Assembly: GCF_029952525.1 (NCBI RefSeq)
Contig: NZ_JASAOF010000003.1
Location: 434,001 to 498,000 of the forward strand
DNA length: 64,000 nucleotides
Direction of reading: 5' to 3'
DNA from: Saccharopolyspora ipomoeae
GTDB lineage: Bacteria; Actinomycetota; Actinomycetes; Mycobacteriales; Pseudonocardiaceae
A program made the translations under genes and the position numbers. Positions within the stretch are counted from its first letter, which is position 1. Each line of letters opens with the position of its first letter. Of this stretch, positions 39,269 through 50,401 are shown in pieces. The notes under the pieces are model-generated. The model saw only the letters and a program-made list of their open reading frames with translations, was not told the origin of the DNA and did no database searches.

Positions 39269-39284
39269 CCGCCGGACCGCAAAA

Positions 39285-39313
39285 AGGGCCCGCACCTCTC
39301 GGGTGCGGGCCCT
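39285..39313 (-). terminator. Intrinsic terminator of rho
   Basis: AGGGCCCGCACC and GGTGCGGGCCCT form a perfect 12-bp stem around a five-base loop. On the minus strand a five-T run follows (39281-39285). It lies 20 bases after the rho stop. Confidence 0.88.
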
Positions 39314-39332
39314 GTTCTGCGGGAGGGACGGG

Positions 39333-41255
39333 TCAGTCGTCGTCCTTGCCCGGGGTGTTCTTGGCGACCTGCATCAGGAACTCGATGTTGGTGCGCGACT
39401 TGCGCAGCCGGTCCTGCAGGAGTTCCAGCGCCTGCTGCGCGTCGAGGGCGGCGAGCACCCGGCGCAGCTTGTGGGTCACGGCCAGCTCGTCGGGCGAGAG
39501 CAGGATCTCGTCCTTGCGGGTGCTGGAGGAGTCGACATCGACCGCCGGGAACAGCCGCTTGTCGGCGAGCTTGCGGTCCAGCTTGAGCTCCGCGTTACCG
39601 GTGCCCTTGAACTCCTCGAAGATGACCGTGTCCATCGTCGAACCGGTCTCGACCAGCGCCGTGGCGAAGATCGTCAGCGAGCCGCCGTTCTCGATGTTGC
39701 GGGCCGCGCCCAGGAACCGCTTCGGCGGGTACAGGGCGGTGGAGTCCACACCACCGGACAGGATGCGCCCGGACGCCGGGGCCGCCAGGTTGTAGGCGCG
39801 GCCCAGACGGGTGATCGAGTCCAGCAGCACGACGACGTCGTGCCCCATCTCCACCAGGCGCTTGGCGCGCTCGATGGACAGCTCGGCGACCGTGGTGTGG
39901 TCCGACGGCGGGCGGTCGAAGGTGGAGGCGATGACCTCACCCTTGACCGAGCGCTGCATGTCGGTGACCTCTTCCGGACGCTCGTCGGCCAGGACGACCA
40001 TCAGGTGGCACTCGGGGTTGTTCGTGGTGATCGCGTTGGCGATCGCCTGCAGCACCATCGTCTTACCTGCCTTGGGCGGCGAGACGATGAGCGCGCGCTG
40101 CCCCTTGCCGACGGGCATCACCAGGTCGATGATCCGGCCGGTGAGGTTCTGCGGCTCGGTCTCCAAGCGCAGGCGCTCGTTCGGGTACAGCGGCGTCAGC
40201 TTGTGGAACTCGGAGCGGCTCTTGGCGGCTTCGGGCTCCAGGCCGTTGATGGAGTCCACCCGCACCAGCGGGTTGAACTTCTGGCGCTGCTGCTCGCCCT
40301 CGCGGGGCTGGCGGATGACGCCCTTGATGGCGTCGCCGCGGCGCAGCCCGTACTTGCGGACCAGCGACAGCGAGACGTAGACGTCGTTGGGTCCGGCGAG
40401 GTAGCCGGAGGTGCGCACGAACGCGTAGTTCTCCAGCACGTCGAGGATGCCGGCGACGGGCAGCAGCACGTCGTCCTCGCGGACCTCCGGCTCGCCGCCC
40501 TCGCCGCGACCGCGGTTGCGGCGGCGGTCGCGGAAGCGACGTCCCCGGCCCCTGCCGCGGCCCTCGTCGTCATCGTCCTGCCGGTTGTCGCGGTCCTGAC
40601 GGTCCTGGCGGTTGTCCCGGTTGTTGTCCCGGTCCTGCCGGTTGTCGCCGCGGTCCTGGCGGTTGTCGGACTTGCGCTCGGCGTTGCCGCCGCCGCGCTG
40701 GTCCTCGGCACCGCCCGACTCGGTGCTCGCGTTGTTGCGCCCGTTGGAACGGCGACGGCGGTTGTTGCCGCGGCGGTTGTCGTCCTCGCCGCCGCTGTCG
40801 CCGGACTGCCGACGGGTGCGGGTGCGCGTGGCGGCGGAGCCGTTGTTGTTCGACCCGTTCCCGGCCGACCCGCTCGCGGTCGACCCGCTTCCGGTCGACT
40901 CCGCCGCGGTGTCGCGCGAAGCGTTGTCGCCCTCGTTGGTGGTGCTGTCGAGGGTCTGCTGGCTGGCCTTGGCGGGGGATTCTTCGCTGCGCACCTGCGC
41001 CTTCTTCGCGGTCGAGCGGGTGCGCGGCGCAGTGCTGCCGCTCCCCTGCTTCTCCTTGATCGCGGCGATCAGGTCGCCCTTGCGAAGGCCGCCGGTCTCG
41101 ATCCCCAGTTCCCCCGCGAGTTGGCGCAGCTCGGCAAGAACCATGCCGGAAAGCCCGCCGCGTCGCCGCGGAGTGCCGTTGGCCTCGGCATCCTGCTGGC
41201 CAGCAGATGAGGTGCCGTTGGCGGCCTCGCTGCTCAACAGTTCGGTGTTGCTCAC
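39333..41255 (-). CDS. rho: Transcription termination factor Rho with long disordered insertion
   Basis: A 640-residue hexameric RNA helicase. Residues 30-70 are the Rho N-terminal fold (MVLAELRQLAGELGIETGGLRKGDLI). Residues 75 to about 255 are an insertion rich in Asn, Asp, Arg and Gln, ending in a Gly/Arg tract, typical of high-GC actinobacteria and able to bind RNA. The RNA-binding domain and the ATPase core follow, with Walker A SPPKAGKTMVLQAIA and VVLADERPEEVTDM. GTG 41255 follows AGGAAGG. It is preceded by an unusually long gene-free leader. Confidence 0.95.
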   Translation of the reverse strand: MSNTELLSSEAANGTSSAGQQDAEANGTPRRRGGLSGMVLAELRQLAGELGIETGGLRKGDLIAAIKEKQGSGSTAPRTRSTAKKAQVRSEESPAKASQQTLDSTTNEGDNASRDTAAESTGSGSTASGSAGNGSNNNGSAATRTRTRRQSGDSGGEDDNRRGNNRRRRSNGRNNASTESGGAEDQRGGGNAERKSDNRQDRGDNRQDRDNNRDNRQDRQDRDNRQDDDDEGRGRGRGRRFRDRRRNRGRGEGGEPEVREDDVLLPVAGILDVLENYAFVRTSGYLAGPNDVYVSLSLVRKYGLRRGDAIKGVIRQPREGEQQRQKFNPLVRVDSINGLEPEAAKSRSEFHKLTPLYPNERLRLETEPQNLTGRIIDLVMPVGKGQRALIVSPPKAGKTMVLQAIANAITTNNPECHLMVVLADERPEEVTDMQRSVKGEVIASTFDRPPSDHTTVAELSIERAKRLVEMGHDVVVLLDSITRLGRAYNLAAPASGRILSGGVDSTALYPPKRFLGAARNIENGGSLTIFATALVETGSTMDTVIFEEFKGTGNAELKLDRKLADKRLFPAVDVDSSSTRKDEILLSPDELAVTHKLRRVLAALDAQQALELLQDRLRKSRTNIEFLMQVAKNTPGKDDD

Positions 41256-42045
41256 GAATGTCCTTCCTGACCGGATCGCGCCTCCTACGCGACCCAGCGG
41301 ATTGCCCGCCCGCTCGTTTGAGTGCGGACGGCCGGTATGTGCTACCAGCCCTGTCGCCGGTCGGATTCGCCCCTCGGACGCAGCATTACCGACTTCGACG
41401 TTGGCTCGGGGAACCAGCAGCACCGGGCAGTGGGAGGCACCCGGCTCGCGTGGTCCATGTGCGACGCATCCACTCCGATCCACACGTGCCGATGCACGTC
41501 CTGCCGCCTCATTCCAGGAATCCCCGACTCTCGGATTGCCCCGGTGGTGAACCGGGAAACTTCGGGTTCCGGGTCGGCGTCATGGTCACCTTGAGAGGCC
41601 ACACCGTGGAACTTAAGGCCCCCACCCCGACATCGGCAACGGATTGGCGCCGATGATCCCGAAGCGAACTCACTTTGAGTTGACAACTCCTGCCTCGGTC
41701 ACCGCGGTCGCCAGACCCGCCTGAAGTTGATCTTCACCCATGCCGGGCGAAGTCCAATTCACTGCGGGAGATGCGCCCCGGAAAACGATGTTCCGGGCAC
41801 GGCACCGGCCCTAGGCGCGGTGACTGATTGACCTTGAGGGTAGACGCCCCGTAGTTCGGGTGCAACAACCCCCTGCGGGCGTGTACCGCCCTCGCAGATC
41901 AAGCCGTCGACATTTCCGCGAGCGAAGACCCCGGACGCGGTCGCGATCCCATTTCCGGGACCGGTCCGCGTGATTCCCTCCAGCGACTCGCGCTAGCGGA
42001 CCGTCGGCGACAACTCCTTTCTACCACTTCCGGCGAAGCCGCCGC
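41256..42045. other. Long gene-free region upstream of rho
   Basis: 790 bases without an ORF that I can support on either strand. GC content is visibly lower than in the neighbouring genes around 41550-41850. AACTC/GAGTT and AGTTG/CAACT inverted repeats overlap near 41669-41691. The region must contain the rho promoter and probably a long 5' leader; an autoregulatory leader, as found for rho in other bacteria, is plausible, and a small RNA cannot be excluded. Confidence 0.5.
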
Positions 42046-42092
42046 GCCGGGGGCCGATGAGCAGGGTCTTTACCCCTCGACGAACCCCCGGC
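42046..42092 (-). terminator. Hairpin after the threonine operon
   Basis: GCCGGGGG and CCCCCGGC pair as an outer stem, with a nested GGGT-CTTT-ACCC hairpin in the loop. It lies about 40 bases after the thrB stop and should end lysA-hom-thrC-thrB transcripts. Confidence 0.55.
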
Positions 42093-42129
42093 CGTCGGCA
42101 GCCCGACGCCTGATCGCGAAGCGGCGGAG

Positions 42130-43047
42130 TCAGTCCTCTACGTGCGTGCGGACCCCGACGCGGTCGACCGGCAGGTCCAGCGCGGCGAAGCTCTCCGGGG
42201 CGAGCTCGCGCGCGTTCACGTTCTTCACGGGCAGCGCCAGCACGGTCGGCCCCGCGCCGGACACGGCCGCCGCGATCCCCTCCGCGCGCAGCGCGCGCAC
42301 CAGCGCCACGGTCTCCGGCCACGCGGGCTCGCGGTAGTCCTGGTGCAGCCGGTCGTCGGTCGCGGCCAGCAGCAGCGACGGGTCGCGGGTGATCGCGTGC
42401 ACCGCGAGCGCGGCACGCCCCGCGGCGAACGCGGCGTCGGCGTGCGGAACCCGCTCCGGCAGCAGCCCTCGCGTCACGTTCGTGGCCGATTCCGCTTGCG
42501 GTACAAAGGCGATCGGCGACACGTCGGGGTGCGCGGGCGAGCTCACCGCGCGGAAGCGCTCCGATTCCCGCCACGCCAGCACGAAATCACCCAGCAAGCT
42601 CGCCGCCACGTTGTCGGCGTGCCCCTCGCGAACCGCGGCCAGGTGCAGCGCGCGTTCCACGTTTTCCGTTGCGCGCAAGTCGATTCCGGCCAGACCGTGC
42701 GCGACGGCGATGCCCGCGACGATGGCGGCGGCCGAGGACCCCAGACCCCGCGAGTGCGGAATGCTGTTCTCGCAGCGCAGTTCCAGCGCGGGCGGAGCCG
42801 GAAAACCCAACTCCGCAAGGGTGTCGTGGACGACCCGCACGACGAGGTGCCGCTCGTCGCCGGGCACCGAACCGGCGCCCTCACCGGTCACCGAAACCGT
42901 CGCCGAGCCGCCCGGGCCGTTGACCACGCGCGCGGACACGACGTCGTGCAACGACAACGCCATGCCCAACGCGTCGAAACCCGAGCCGAGGTTCGCCGTC
43001 GACGCGGGAACCTCGACCCGGACCGCGCTCACCGGCAGCGAACTCAC
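42130..43047 (-). CDS. thrB: Homoserine kinase
   Basis: A 305-residue GHMP kinase that phosphorylates homoserine on the way to threonine. The family motifs are [23 protein letters not shown], the ATP loop [18 protein letters not shown], and [16 protein letters not shown] 43047 overlaps the thrC stop as GTGA, indicating translational coupling. Last gene of the operon. Confidence 0.95.
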   Translation of the reverse strand: MSSLPVSAVRVEVPASTANLGSGFDALGMALSLHDVVSARVVNGPGGSATVSVTGEGAGSVPGDERHLVVRVVHDTLAELGFPAPPALELRCENSIPHSRGLGSSAAAIVAGIAVAHGLAGIDLRATENVERALHLAAVREGHADNVAASLLGDFVLAWRESERFRAVSSPAHPDVSPIAFVPQAESATNVTRGLLPERVPHADAAFAAGRAALAVHAITRDPSLLLAATDDRLHQDYREPAWPETVALVRALRAEGIAAAVSGAGPTVLALPVKNVNARELAPESFAALDLPVDRVGVRTHVED

Positions 43048-44132
43048 CGCAGCTCCAGCGCGTCGGCGACCGCGCTCGGGTCGACCGGCAGCGGCTCGAC
43101 CTCGACCATGCCCGCCAGCGCGGTGTCGGGGTCCTTCAACCCGTGACCGGTGACCGTGCACACCACGACCGAGCCCTTCGGCAGGCGCCCGTCGGCCGCG
43201 GTGGCCAGCAGGCCGGCGACACTGGAAGCCGAGGCGGGCTCGACGAACACGCCCTCGCGGGCGGCCAGCGTGCGGTATGCGGCGAGGATCTCCTCGTCGC
43301 TCACCGCCGAGAACAGGCCCTGCGAGGCGTCCTTGGCCTTCTCCGCGCCCTCCCACGAGGCCGGGCTGCCGACGCGGATCGCGGTCGCGATCGTCTCGGG
43401 CTCGGCGACCGGATGACCGTGCACCAGGGGTGCGGCACCGGCAGCCTGGAAGCCGAACATCCGCGGCAGCGAATCGGTGATCCCCTCGCCGTGGTACTCG
43501 GTGTAGCCCTTCCAGTAGGCCGTGATGTTGCCCGCGTTGCCGACCGGCAGGCAGTGGATGTCGGGCGCGCGGCCGAGCACGTCGCAGATCTCGAACGACG
43601 CGGTCTTCTGGCCCTCCAGGCGCACCGGGTTGACCGAGTTGACCAGCGTGACCGGGTGCTCGGCGGCGGTCTTGCGGGCCAGTTCCAGGCAGTCGTCGAA
43701 GTTGCCCTGGACCTGCAGGATCTTCGCGCCGTGCACGACGGCCTGGGCCAGCTTGCCCAGCGCGATCTTGCCCTGCGGTACCAGCACCGCCGACGTCAGC
43801 CCGGCGCGCGCCGCGTAGGCGGCCGCCGAAGCCGACGTGTTGCCGGTGGACGCGCAGATGACGGCCTTGCTGCCCTCGGCGAGCGCGTGGGTGATCGCCA
43901 CCGTCATGCCGCGGTCCTTGAACGACCCGGTCGGGTTGGCGCCCTCCACCTTCAGGTAGACGGTGCATCCGGTGCGCTCCGACAGGTGCGGCGCGGGCAC
44001 CAGCGGCGTGTTGCCCTCCTGCAGGGTCACGATGCGCGCACCGTCCGGGACGGCAACCCGGTCCCGGTACGCCTCGATCAGACCGGGCCAGCCGGCTCCG
44101 GACTTCGCCGGAGCGCTCTGGATGTTCGTCAC
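43044..44132 (-). CDS. thrC: Threonine synthase
   Basis: A 362-residue PLP enzyme that converts phosphohomoserine to threonine. The cofactor Lys is in [11 protein letters not shown], the phosphate-binding loop is [17 protein letters not shown] 44132 overlaps the hom stop by four bases. Confidence 0.95.
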   Translation of the reverse strand: MTNIQSAPAKSGAGWPGLIEAYRDRVAVPDGARIVTLQEGNTPLVPAPHLSERTGCTVYLKVEGANPTGSFKDRGMTVAITHALAEGSKAVICASTGNTSASAAAYAARAGLTSAVLVPQGKIALGKLAQAVVHGAKILQVQGNFDDCLELARKTAAEHPVTLVNSVNPVRLEGQKTASFEICDVLGRAPDIHCLPVGNAGNITAYWKGYTEYHGEGITDSLPRMFGFQAAGAAPLVHGHPVAEPETIATAIRVGSPASWEGAEKAKDASQGLFSAVSDEEILAAYRTLAAREGVFVEPASASSVAGLLATAADGRLPKGSVVVCTVTGHGLKDPDTALAGMVEVEPLPVDPSAVADALELR

Positions 44133-45433
44133 GTCGGTTCACCTTCCACGCGCATCACGCTGACCACGTCGCGCACAATCGGGAGCTGCGCAATCTTGTC
44201 CACTGTGGACGACAGTGCTGCGTCGTCGGCGGTGTGCGTGACCACCACGAGGCTGGCCTCGGCACCCCTGCCCTGCTGACGCACCACCGAAATGCTCACA
44301 TCGTGCTCGTTGAACGTCGCCGCGACCTGCGAGAGCACGCCCGGCTTGTCGGCCACGTCGAGGCTGATGTGGTACCGGGTCGGGGTCTTGCCCATCGGCT
44401 GCACCGGCAGCTGGGCGTGCGCCGACTCGCGCGGCCCCTTGCCCTCGACCACCAGGTTGCGGGCGACCGCGACGAGGTCGCCCAGCACCGCGCTCGCGGT
44501 CGGCGCCCCACCGGCGCCCTGGCCGTAGAACATGAGCTGACCGGCGGCCTCGGCCTCCACGAACACCGCGTTGAACGCCCCGCCCACACCGGCCAGCGGG
44601 TGGCTGCGCGGGATCATCGCCGGGTGCACGCGCGCCGACACCGACTCGGTGCCGTCCTCGTCGATCACCCGCTCGCAGATCGCCAGCAGCTTCACCGTGC
44701 GGTCCAGCGTCGCCGCGGCCGCGATGTCGCCCGGGGTGACCCCGGAGATCCCCTCGCGGTGCACGTCGCTGGCCGTGACGCGGGTGTGGAACGCCAGCGA
44801 CGCGAGGATGGCGGCCTTCGCCGCAGCGTCGAACCCGTCCACGTCCGCCGTCGGGTCCGCCTCCGCGTAACCCAGGCGACCGGCCTCGTCGAGCGTCTCC
44901 GAGTAGCCGGCACCGGTGGAGTCCATCGCCGAGAGGATGTAGTTCGTCGTGCCGTTGACGATGCCCATGACCCGGTTGATCCGGTCCCCGGCCAACGACT
45001 CGCGCAGCGGCCGCAGCAGCGGGATCGCGCCCGCCACCGCGGCCTCGAAGTAGATGTCGGCACCCGACTCGTCGGCCGCGGCGTAGAGCTCCGAGCCGTG
45101 CTCGGCCAGCAGCGCCTTGTTCGCCGTCACCACCGACTTGCCCGAGCGCAGCGCCGACAGCAGCAGCGAGCGGGCGGGCTCGATGCCGCCGATCAGCTCC
45201 ACCACGACATCGACGTCACCCTCCACCAACGCCTGCGCATCGGTGGTCAACAGGTTCTCGGGCACCTCCGGATGCTTGTGCGGACGGCGCACAGCGACGC
45301 CGGTGACCAGCATCGGGGCCCCGGTTCGCGCCGCGAATTCCTCCGGTTGGTCCTGCAGCAGCCGCAGCACCTCGGTGCCCACGGTGCCGCAGCCCAACAT
45401 CGCGACCCTGATCGGTTCACGGTCCCGGATCAC
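44129..45433 (-). CDS. hom: Homoserine dehydrogenase
   Basis: A 434-residue monofunctional enzyme reducing aspartate semialdehyde to homoserine. It has the Rossmann motif [13 protein letters not shown], the catalytic region with [11 protein letters not shown] and [17 protein letters not shown], and a C-terminal ACT domain ([21 protein letters not shown]) that usually gives threonine feedback control. GTG 45433 immediately follows the lysA stop. Confidence 0.95.
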   Translation of the reverse strand: MIRDREPIRVAMLGCGTVGTEVLRLLQDQPEEFAARTGAPMLVTGVAVRRPHKHPEVPENLLTTDAQALVEGDVDVVVELIGGIEPARSLLLSALRSGKSVVTANKALLAEHGSELYAAADESGADIYFEAAVAGAIPLLRPLRESLAGDRINRVMGIVNGTTNYILSAMDSTGAGYSETLDEAGRLGYAEADPTADVDGFDAAAKAAILASLAFHTRVTASDVHREGISGVTPGDIAAAATLDRTVKLLAICERVIDEDGTESVSARVHPAMIPRSHPLAGVGGAFNAVFVEAEAAGQLMFYGQGAGGAPTASAVLGDLVAVARNLVVEGKGPRESAHAQLPVQPMGKTPTRYHISLDVADKPGVLSQVAATFNEHDVSISVVRQQGRGAEASLVVVTHTADDAALSSTVDKIAQLPIVRDVVSVMRVEGEPT

Positions 45434-46852
45434 TCACACCTCCAGCCGGAGCAGGTCGTCCTCGGTCTCCCTGCGCAGCAACAATCGCGCCTGACCAGCT
45501 CGAACCGCAACCACCGGCGGCTTGGGCAGGCGGTTGTAGTTGCTGGCCATCACGTAGCAGTACGCCCCGGTGGCGGCCACCGCGAGCAGGTCTCCCGGAG
45601 CAATGTCGCTCGGAAGCCAGCAATCGCGCACCACTACGTCACCGGATTCACAGTGCTTGCCCACGATGCGGGACAGAACGGGCTCCGCCTCGGCCGATCG
45701 GGACACCAATCGGCTGTCGTAGACGGCGTCGTAGAGCGACGTGCGGATGTTGTCGCTCATCCCGCCGTCCACGCTGACGTAACGCCGCTCGACGTCCGCA
45801 CCCAGCGCCACGTCCTTGATCGTGCCGACCTCGTAGACGGTCATCATGCTCGGGCCGACGATCGCGCGCCCCGGCTCCACCGCGATCTTGGGCACCGGCA
45901 GGCCCGCGTTCTCGGCCTCCTTGCCGACGATCTCGAAGAGCCTGCTCGCCAGCTGCGCGGGCGGCATCGGATCGTCCTCGGGCGTGTAGGCGATGCCCAG
46001 GCCACCACCGAGGTCCACGGTGTCGGCCGAGGCCAGCGCGTCGGTGCCGTGCTCCTCGCGCAGGTCCGCCAGCAGCCGCACCACGCGGTGCGCGGCCAGC
46101 TCGAACCCGTCCACCTCGAAGATCTGGGAACCGATGTGGCTGTGCAGCCCGGCCAGCTCCAGCGCATCGGCCTTGAGCACGCGGGCGACCGCCTCCGCCG
46201 CCTGACCCGAGGCCAGCGAGAACCCGAACTTCTGGTCCTCGTGGGCGGTGGCGATGAACTCGTGGGTGTGCGCCTCGACGCCGACCGTCACCCGCACCAG
46301 CACCCGCTGCTTCGCGCCGCGCTGGGACGCGATGTGGTCGAGCCGGGCGATCTCGTGGAACGAGTCGAGCACCACCGAACCGACCCCGGCCTCCACGGCG
46401 GCGGTCAGCTCGGGCACGGACTTGTTGTTGCCGTGGAAGGTGATGCGCTCGGCGGGGAAGCCGGCGCGCAGCGCCACGGACAGTTCGCCGCCGCTGCACA
46501 CGTCCAGGCTCAGGCCCTCCTCGGCGACCCAGCGGGCCACCTCGGTGCACAGGAACGCCTTGGAGGCGTAGTGCACGGCGGCCGGATCGCCGAAGGCCTC
46601 GGCGTAGTCGCGGCAGCGCGACCGGAAGTCGTCCTCGTCGAGCACGAACAGCGGGGTGCCGTACTGCTCGGCGAGCTCCCGCACGTCGAGGCCCGCGACG
46701 CGCACGACGCCGTCGGCGCCGCGCTCGCTGTTGCGCGGCCACACGTGCGGATGCAGCAGGTCGATCTCCCCCGTACTGGACGGGGACGGTCCTGCGGTGT
46801 TGCCGGGCGGCACGACATCGGCGTGCCGCGGCCCGGCGGGATGGGCGCGCAT
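45434..46852 (-). CDS. lysA: Diaminopimelate decarboxylase
   Basis: A 472-residue PLP enzyme forming L-lysine from meso-diaminopimelate. The cofactor Lys98 lies in [15 protein letters not shown] and the [13 protein letters not shown] loop bind phosphate and substrate, and the active-site Cys lies in KHCESGD. ATG 46852 has AAGGAG 11 bases upstream. First gene of lysA-hom-thrC-thrB, which groups the branches of the aspartate pathway. Confidence 0.96.
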   Translation of the reverse strand: MRAHPAGPRHADVVPPGNTAGPSPSSTGEIDLLHPHVWPRNSERGADGVVRVAGLDVRELAEQYGTPLFVLDEDDFRSRCRDYAEAFGDPAAVHYASKAFLCTEVARWVAEEGLSLDVCSGGELSVALRAGFPAERITFHGNNKSVPELTAAVEAGVGSVVLDSFHEIARLDHIASQRGAKQRVLVRVTVGVEAHTHEFIATAHEDQKFGFSLASGQAAEAVARVLKADALELAGLHSHIGSQIFEVDGFELAAHRVVRLLADLREEHGTDALASADTVDLGGGLGIAYTPEDDPMPPAQLASRLFEIVGKEAENAGLPVPKIAVEPGRAIVGPSMMTVYEVGTIKDVALGADVERRYVSVDGGMSDNIRTSLYDAVYDSRLVSRSAEAEPVLSRIVGKHCESGDVVVRDCWLPSDIAPGDLLAVAATGAYCYVMASNYNRLPKPPVVAVRAGQARLLLRRETEDDLLRLEV

Positions 46853-46899
46853 GTTGACAAAGCTCCTTAGCGCAGCCTGCCGCTGGACAGGCGGTGAAG

Positions 46900-46915
46900 T
46901 GGCAGGAAGGTTCCC
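46900..46915 (-). repeat. Dispersed 16-bp element between argS and lysA
   Basis: GGGAACCTTCCTGCCA on the minus strand, in the same sense as both flanking genes. It lies 31 bases after the argS stop and 48 before the lysA start. Confidence 0.75.
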
Positions 46916-46945
46916 TCCACGTCGAGGGAGCCCGCCTGCCCGCGA

Positions 46946-48607
46946 TTACATCTGTTCCGGCGCGCTCACGCCGAGCAGGCCCAGACCGTTGGCCAGCACC
47001 TGGCGGGTGGCCTCGCACAGCTGCAACCGCGCGATGGTCAGCGGGTTGGCCTGGTCATCACCGGGCTGCAGAACGCGGCAGGCGTCGTAGAACTTGTGGT
47101 ACGCGCTGGCCACGTCCTCCAGATACCGAGCCACCCGGTGCGGTTCGCGCAACTCGGCGGCCGAGCGCACCACGCGCGGGAACTCGCCCAGGGTGCGGAT
47201 CAGGTCGCCCTCACGTTCGTGGGTGAGCAGCGACAGATCGGCATTCTCCACGGCTCCCCGCTCGATGCCCAGGGAGGCGGCGTTGCGCTGCAACGACGAC
47301 AGCCGGGCGTGCGCGTACTGCACGTAGAAGACCGGGTTCTCGTTGGTGCGCTTGCTGATCAGGTCCAGGTCGATGTCGACGGCGGAGTCCACCGAGGAGC
47401 GGATCAGCGAGTAGCGGGCGGCGTCGACGCCGACGGCCTCGACGAGGTCCTCGAGGGTGACCACGGTGCCGGCGCGCTTGCTCATCCGGACCGGTTTGCC
47501 GTCGCGCACCAGGTTGACCAGCTGGCCGATGAGGACCTCGACCACCGACGGGTCGTCGCCCAGCGCCGCGGCGGCTGCCTTGAGCCGGGCGATGTAGCCG
47601 TGGTGGTCGGCGCCGAGCATGTAGAGGCACAGGTCGAAGCCGCGGGAGCGCTTGTCGCGCAGGTACGCGATGTCTCCGGCGATGTAGGCGGGGTCGCCGT
47701 CGCTCTTGATGACGACCCGGTCCTTGTCGTCGCCGTACTCGGTGGAGCGCAGCCACCAGGCGCCGTCGGCGGCGTAGAGGTGATCGGAGGCCTTGAGCTG
47801 CTCCACGCACTGCTCGACCTGGCCGGAGGTGTGCAGCGAGTCCTCGTGGAAGTAGACGTCGAAGACGGTGCCGAAGTCGGTGAGGCTCTGCTTGATCTCC
47901 TCGAACATCAACCCGACGCCGATGCGGCGGAAGGTCTCGTTCCGCTCGTCCTCGGGCTGTTCCAGCACGCCGGGCTCGGCCTCGACGACCTTGCCCGCGA
48001 TCTCGGCGATGTAGTCGCCGCCGTAACCGTCCTCCGGTGCGGGCTCGCCCTTGGCGCCGGCGACGAGGGACTTGACGAAGCGGTCGATCTGCGCGCCCGC
48101 GTCGTTGAAGTAGTACTCGCGGGTCACCTCGGCGCCCTGAGCGGAAAGTACCCGTCCCAGCGCATCGCCGACGGCGGCCCAGCGGGTGCCGCCCAGGTGG
48201 ATGGGGCCGGTCGGGTTCGCCGAGACGAACTCGAGGTTGACCTTCAGGCCGCTGTAGAGCTCACCGGTGCCGTAGTCGGCGCCCGCGTTGAGCGCCTCGC
48301 GCACGATCTGCCCCTGGGCGTCGGCGGCGAGCCGCAGGTTGAGGAAGCCCGGACCGGCGACGTCGACCGAGTCGATGCCGTCCTGGCTGGTCAGCGCCTC
48401 GGCGAGCCAGGTGGCGAGATCGCGCGGGGCGACTCCGGCCTTCTTGGCGACCTGCATCGCGAGGTTCGTCGCGTAGTCGCCGTGCTCCGGCTTCCGCGGG
48501 CGCTCGACGGTGACCGCCTCGGGCAGCACCGACGTGTCCAGCCCACGGGCGGAGAGCACGTCGACGGCGGTGTTGCGGACCAGTTCAGCGAGCGCGGCGG
48601 GAGTCAC
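46946..48607 (-). CDS. argS: Arginyl-tRNA synthetase
   Basis: A 553-residue class I synthetase. The HIGH-type motif is [13 protein letters not shown], the KMSK-type loop is [14 protein letters not shown], and the N-terminal Add1 ([19 protein letters not shown]) and C-terminal anticodon domain ([23 protein letters not shown]) are intact. GTG 48607 starts the conserved helix. The 278 bases upstream, shared with the divergent DUF3105 gene, contain a TACACT -10-like hexamer at about 48832 facing the other way. Confidence 0.96.
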   Translation of the reverse strand: MTPAALAELVRNTAVDVLSARGLDTSVLPEAVTVERPRKPEHGDYATNLAMQVAKKAGVAPRDLATWLAEALTSQDGIDSVDVAGPGFLNLRLAADAQGQIVREALNAGADYGTGELYSGLKVNLEFVSANPTGPIHLGGTRWAAVGDALGRVLSAQGAEVTREYYFNDAGAQIDRFVKSLVAGAKGEPAPEDGYGGDYIAEIAGKVVEAEPGVLEQPEDERNETFRRIGVGLMFEEIKQSLTDFGTVFDVYFHEDSLHTSGQVEQCVEQLKASDHLYAADGAWWLRSTEYGDDKDRVVIKSDGDPAYIAGDIAYLRDKRSRGFDLCLYMLGADHHGYIARLKAAAAALGDDPSVVEVLIGQLVNLVRDGKPVRMSKRAGTVVTLEDLVEAVGVDAARYSLIRSSVDSAVDIDLDLISKRTNENPVFYVQYAHARLSSLQRNAASLGIERGAVENADLSLLTHEREGDLIRTLGEFPRVVRSAAELREPHRVARYLEDVASAYHKFYDACRVLQPGDDQANPLTIARLQLCEATRQVLANGLGLLGVSAPEQM

Positions 48608-48885
48608 CTGATGAAGTCTAGGGATCCTTCCGCGCAGTTCAGACGTCGGGTTGCCGCCCACTCCGTGGACTCCGGCCCCTCCGTTCGGCCCAGCCGGGGC
48701 CTCCGACCGCGCGCGAGACCGGCCGCGGCCGCTTCCGAGACGACCACGGGGCGTGATCGAAGCGTTGTCTGTGTGTGAGAACGTGTGGTGGCGAGCATGC
48801 GCCGATCGGCACACCGCCGTTCGGGCACTCTCTACACTGGCGGGCGCTGTCCCCAGGTTCGGGCGAGACGAGGTTTGCGAGCAGC

Positions 48886-49668
48886 ATGGCTAAGAAGAAC
48901 GCGGTGCGCGGCGCCGCCGTGGTCAACCAACGGTCGATCCCCTGGATGCTGGTGTCCGGGGTAACGGTGGTCGCGGTGTTCGCTGCGGTGATCTTCGGGT
49001 ACGCCTACAGCCGTTGGTCCGACCAGGCCGCGACGCGTGACGCGCAGGCCGCCGCCGAGAAGGCCACCGAGGCGTTCAAGCCGTCACCGCAGAACCCCGA
49101 CCCGTCGAAGGCGATCCCCGGGGTCGTCACCGCCGACTACAAGGGCCAGCAGCACGTTCAGCCCACCCAGCGCGTCGCCTACGACAAGAACCCGCCGTAC
49201 GGCGGCCCGCACGACGGCGTCTGGGCCGACTGCACCGGCGTCGTCTACCCGGAGGCCGTGCGCACCGAGAACATGGTCCACTCGCTGGAGCACGGCGCGG
49301 TCTGGATCGCCTACAACCCGGACAAGGTCGACGAGGCCGGGCTGGACCGGCTCAAGGTCCGCGCCCAGGGCAAGCCGTACACGATGCTGTCGCCGTACCC
49401 GGGCCTGGACAAGCCGATCTCGCTGCAGTCCTGGGGCCACCAGCTCAAGGTCGACAGCGCCGACGACCCGCGGATCGACCAGTTCATCACCGCGCTGCGG
49501 CTGAACAACAACGGCGTCTACCCCGAGGTCGGCGGTTCTTGCCAGGCCTACCCGGGCGCGTTCGACACGAACAACCCGCCGAAGTTCGACGCGAGCCCGC
49601 CCGGCCCGGACGCGGTCACCATGGACGGCAAGGGCGCCAACGCCGGCACCGGCGAAATGGGGCAGTGA
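48886..49668 (+). CDS. DUF3105 membrane-anchored protein
   Basis: A 260-residue protein with a cytoplasmic basic start, one membrane helix ([23 protein letters not shown]) and an external DUF3105 domain: [20 protein letters not shown] and [16 protein letters not shown] are its hallmarks. The conserved His and Cys residues suggest metal binding; the function is unknown. Its stop overlaps the start of the DUF305 gene. Confidence 0.88.
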   Translation: MAKKNAVRGAAVVNQRSIPWMLVSGVTVVAVFAAVIFGYAYSRWSDQAATRDAQAAAEKATEAFKPSPQNPDPSKAIPGVVTADYKGQQHVQPTQRVAYDKNPPYGGPHDGVWADCTGVVYPEAVRTENMVHSLEHGAVWIAYNPDKVDEAGLDRLKVRAQGKPYTMLSPYPGLDKPISLQSWGHQLKVDSADDPRIDQFITALRLNNNGVYPEVGGSCQAYPGAFDTNNPPKFDASPPGPDAVTMDGKGANAGTGEMGQ

Positions 49669-50333
49669 GCCCGTTGGTCGAGGCACGACGCATCTCTCAC
49701 GTCGTTGTCGCCATCGTCGCGGCGTTCTCGCTGCTGCTGCTGGGGGCGGCGCTCGGACTGCTGATCCGGGTACCGTCCTTCGAGCACGCCGCCCCCGAGG
49801 CGACGGCGACCGACATCGGTTTCTCCCAGGACATGAGCGTCCACCACCAGCAGGCGGTGACCATGGCGACGCTGGCCCGGGAACGAGCCGACGACGTCGC
49901 CGTCCGGCAGCTGGCCTTCGACATCGAGACCAACCAGCGCGACCAGATCGGGCGCATGCAGGGCTGGTTGAGCATCTGGAACCAGCCGGCCCAGGCCACC
50001 GGTCCCGTCATGCAGTGGAGGAAGGAAACCGGCGAGCACCAGCACGGCGCCACCGCGATGCCGATGTCCGACGGCGCGCTCATGCCCGGCATGGCCAGCA
50101 GCGAGGAACTCTCCCGGCTCGGCTCGCTGCGAGGACCGGAGTTCGACGTGTTCTTCCTGCAGCTGATGCTGCGCCACCACCAGGGCGGCGCCCCGATGGC
50201 CGAGTACGGAGCCACCCACGCAGCGGTCCCGGCGGTGCGCGCCCTGGCCGAGAACATGCTCGGCTCCCAGGGCAGCGAGATGGAACTGATGAAGACCATG
50301 CTCAACCAGCGAGGCGCCCAACCGCTCGGTTGA
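49665..50333 (+). CDS. DUF305 ferritin-like membrane-anchored protein
   Basis: A 222-residue protein with an N-terminal membrane helix and an extracytoplasmic four-helix DUF305 domain. The paired HHQQAV (MSVHHQQAVTMA) and RHHQGG (MLRHHQGGAPMAEY) motifs and many Met residues are characteristic of proteins linked to copper handling. GTG 49665 overlaps the DUF3105 stop as GTGA, so the pair is coupled and probably works together. Confidence 0.87.
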   Translation: MSPLVEARRISHVVVAIVAAFSLLLLGAALGLLIRVPSFEHAAPEATATDIGFSQDMSVHHQQAVTMATLARERADDVAVRQLAFDIETNQRDQIGRMQGWLSIWNQPAQATGPVMQWRKETGEHQHGATAMPMSDGALMPGMASSEELSRLGSLRGPEFDVFFLQLMLRHHQGGAPMAEYGATHAAVPAVRALAENMLGSQGSEMELMKTMLNQRGAQPLG

Positions 50334-50353
50334 GCGGGCGCTGACCTGAGCAT

Positions 50354-50401
50354 GGGAACCTTCCGCTCACTCCACCGAGGAAGAAGGGCCCCTCTCGCTC
50401 A
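50354..50401 (+). repeat. 16-bp element and a degenerate neighbour
   Basis: GGGAACCTTCCGCTCA at 50354-50369 and GGGCCCCTCTCGCTCA at 50386-50401, in direct orientation. They share the unusual CGCTCA ending but differ from the core, which suggests a local duplication followed by drift. The second copy overlaps the last codons of the CDF gene. Confidence 0.6.

Noticed and set aside
48621..48636. GGGATCCTTCCGCGCA near the argS start
   Set aside because: It differs in the core and lies just upstream of the argS start; a possible diverged copy but not counted.
48608..48885. T-box or other tRNA-sensing leader upstream of argS
   Set aside because: No T-box core or specifier hairpin was recognised.
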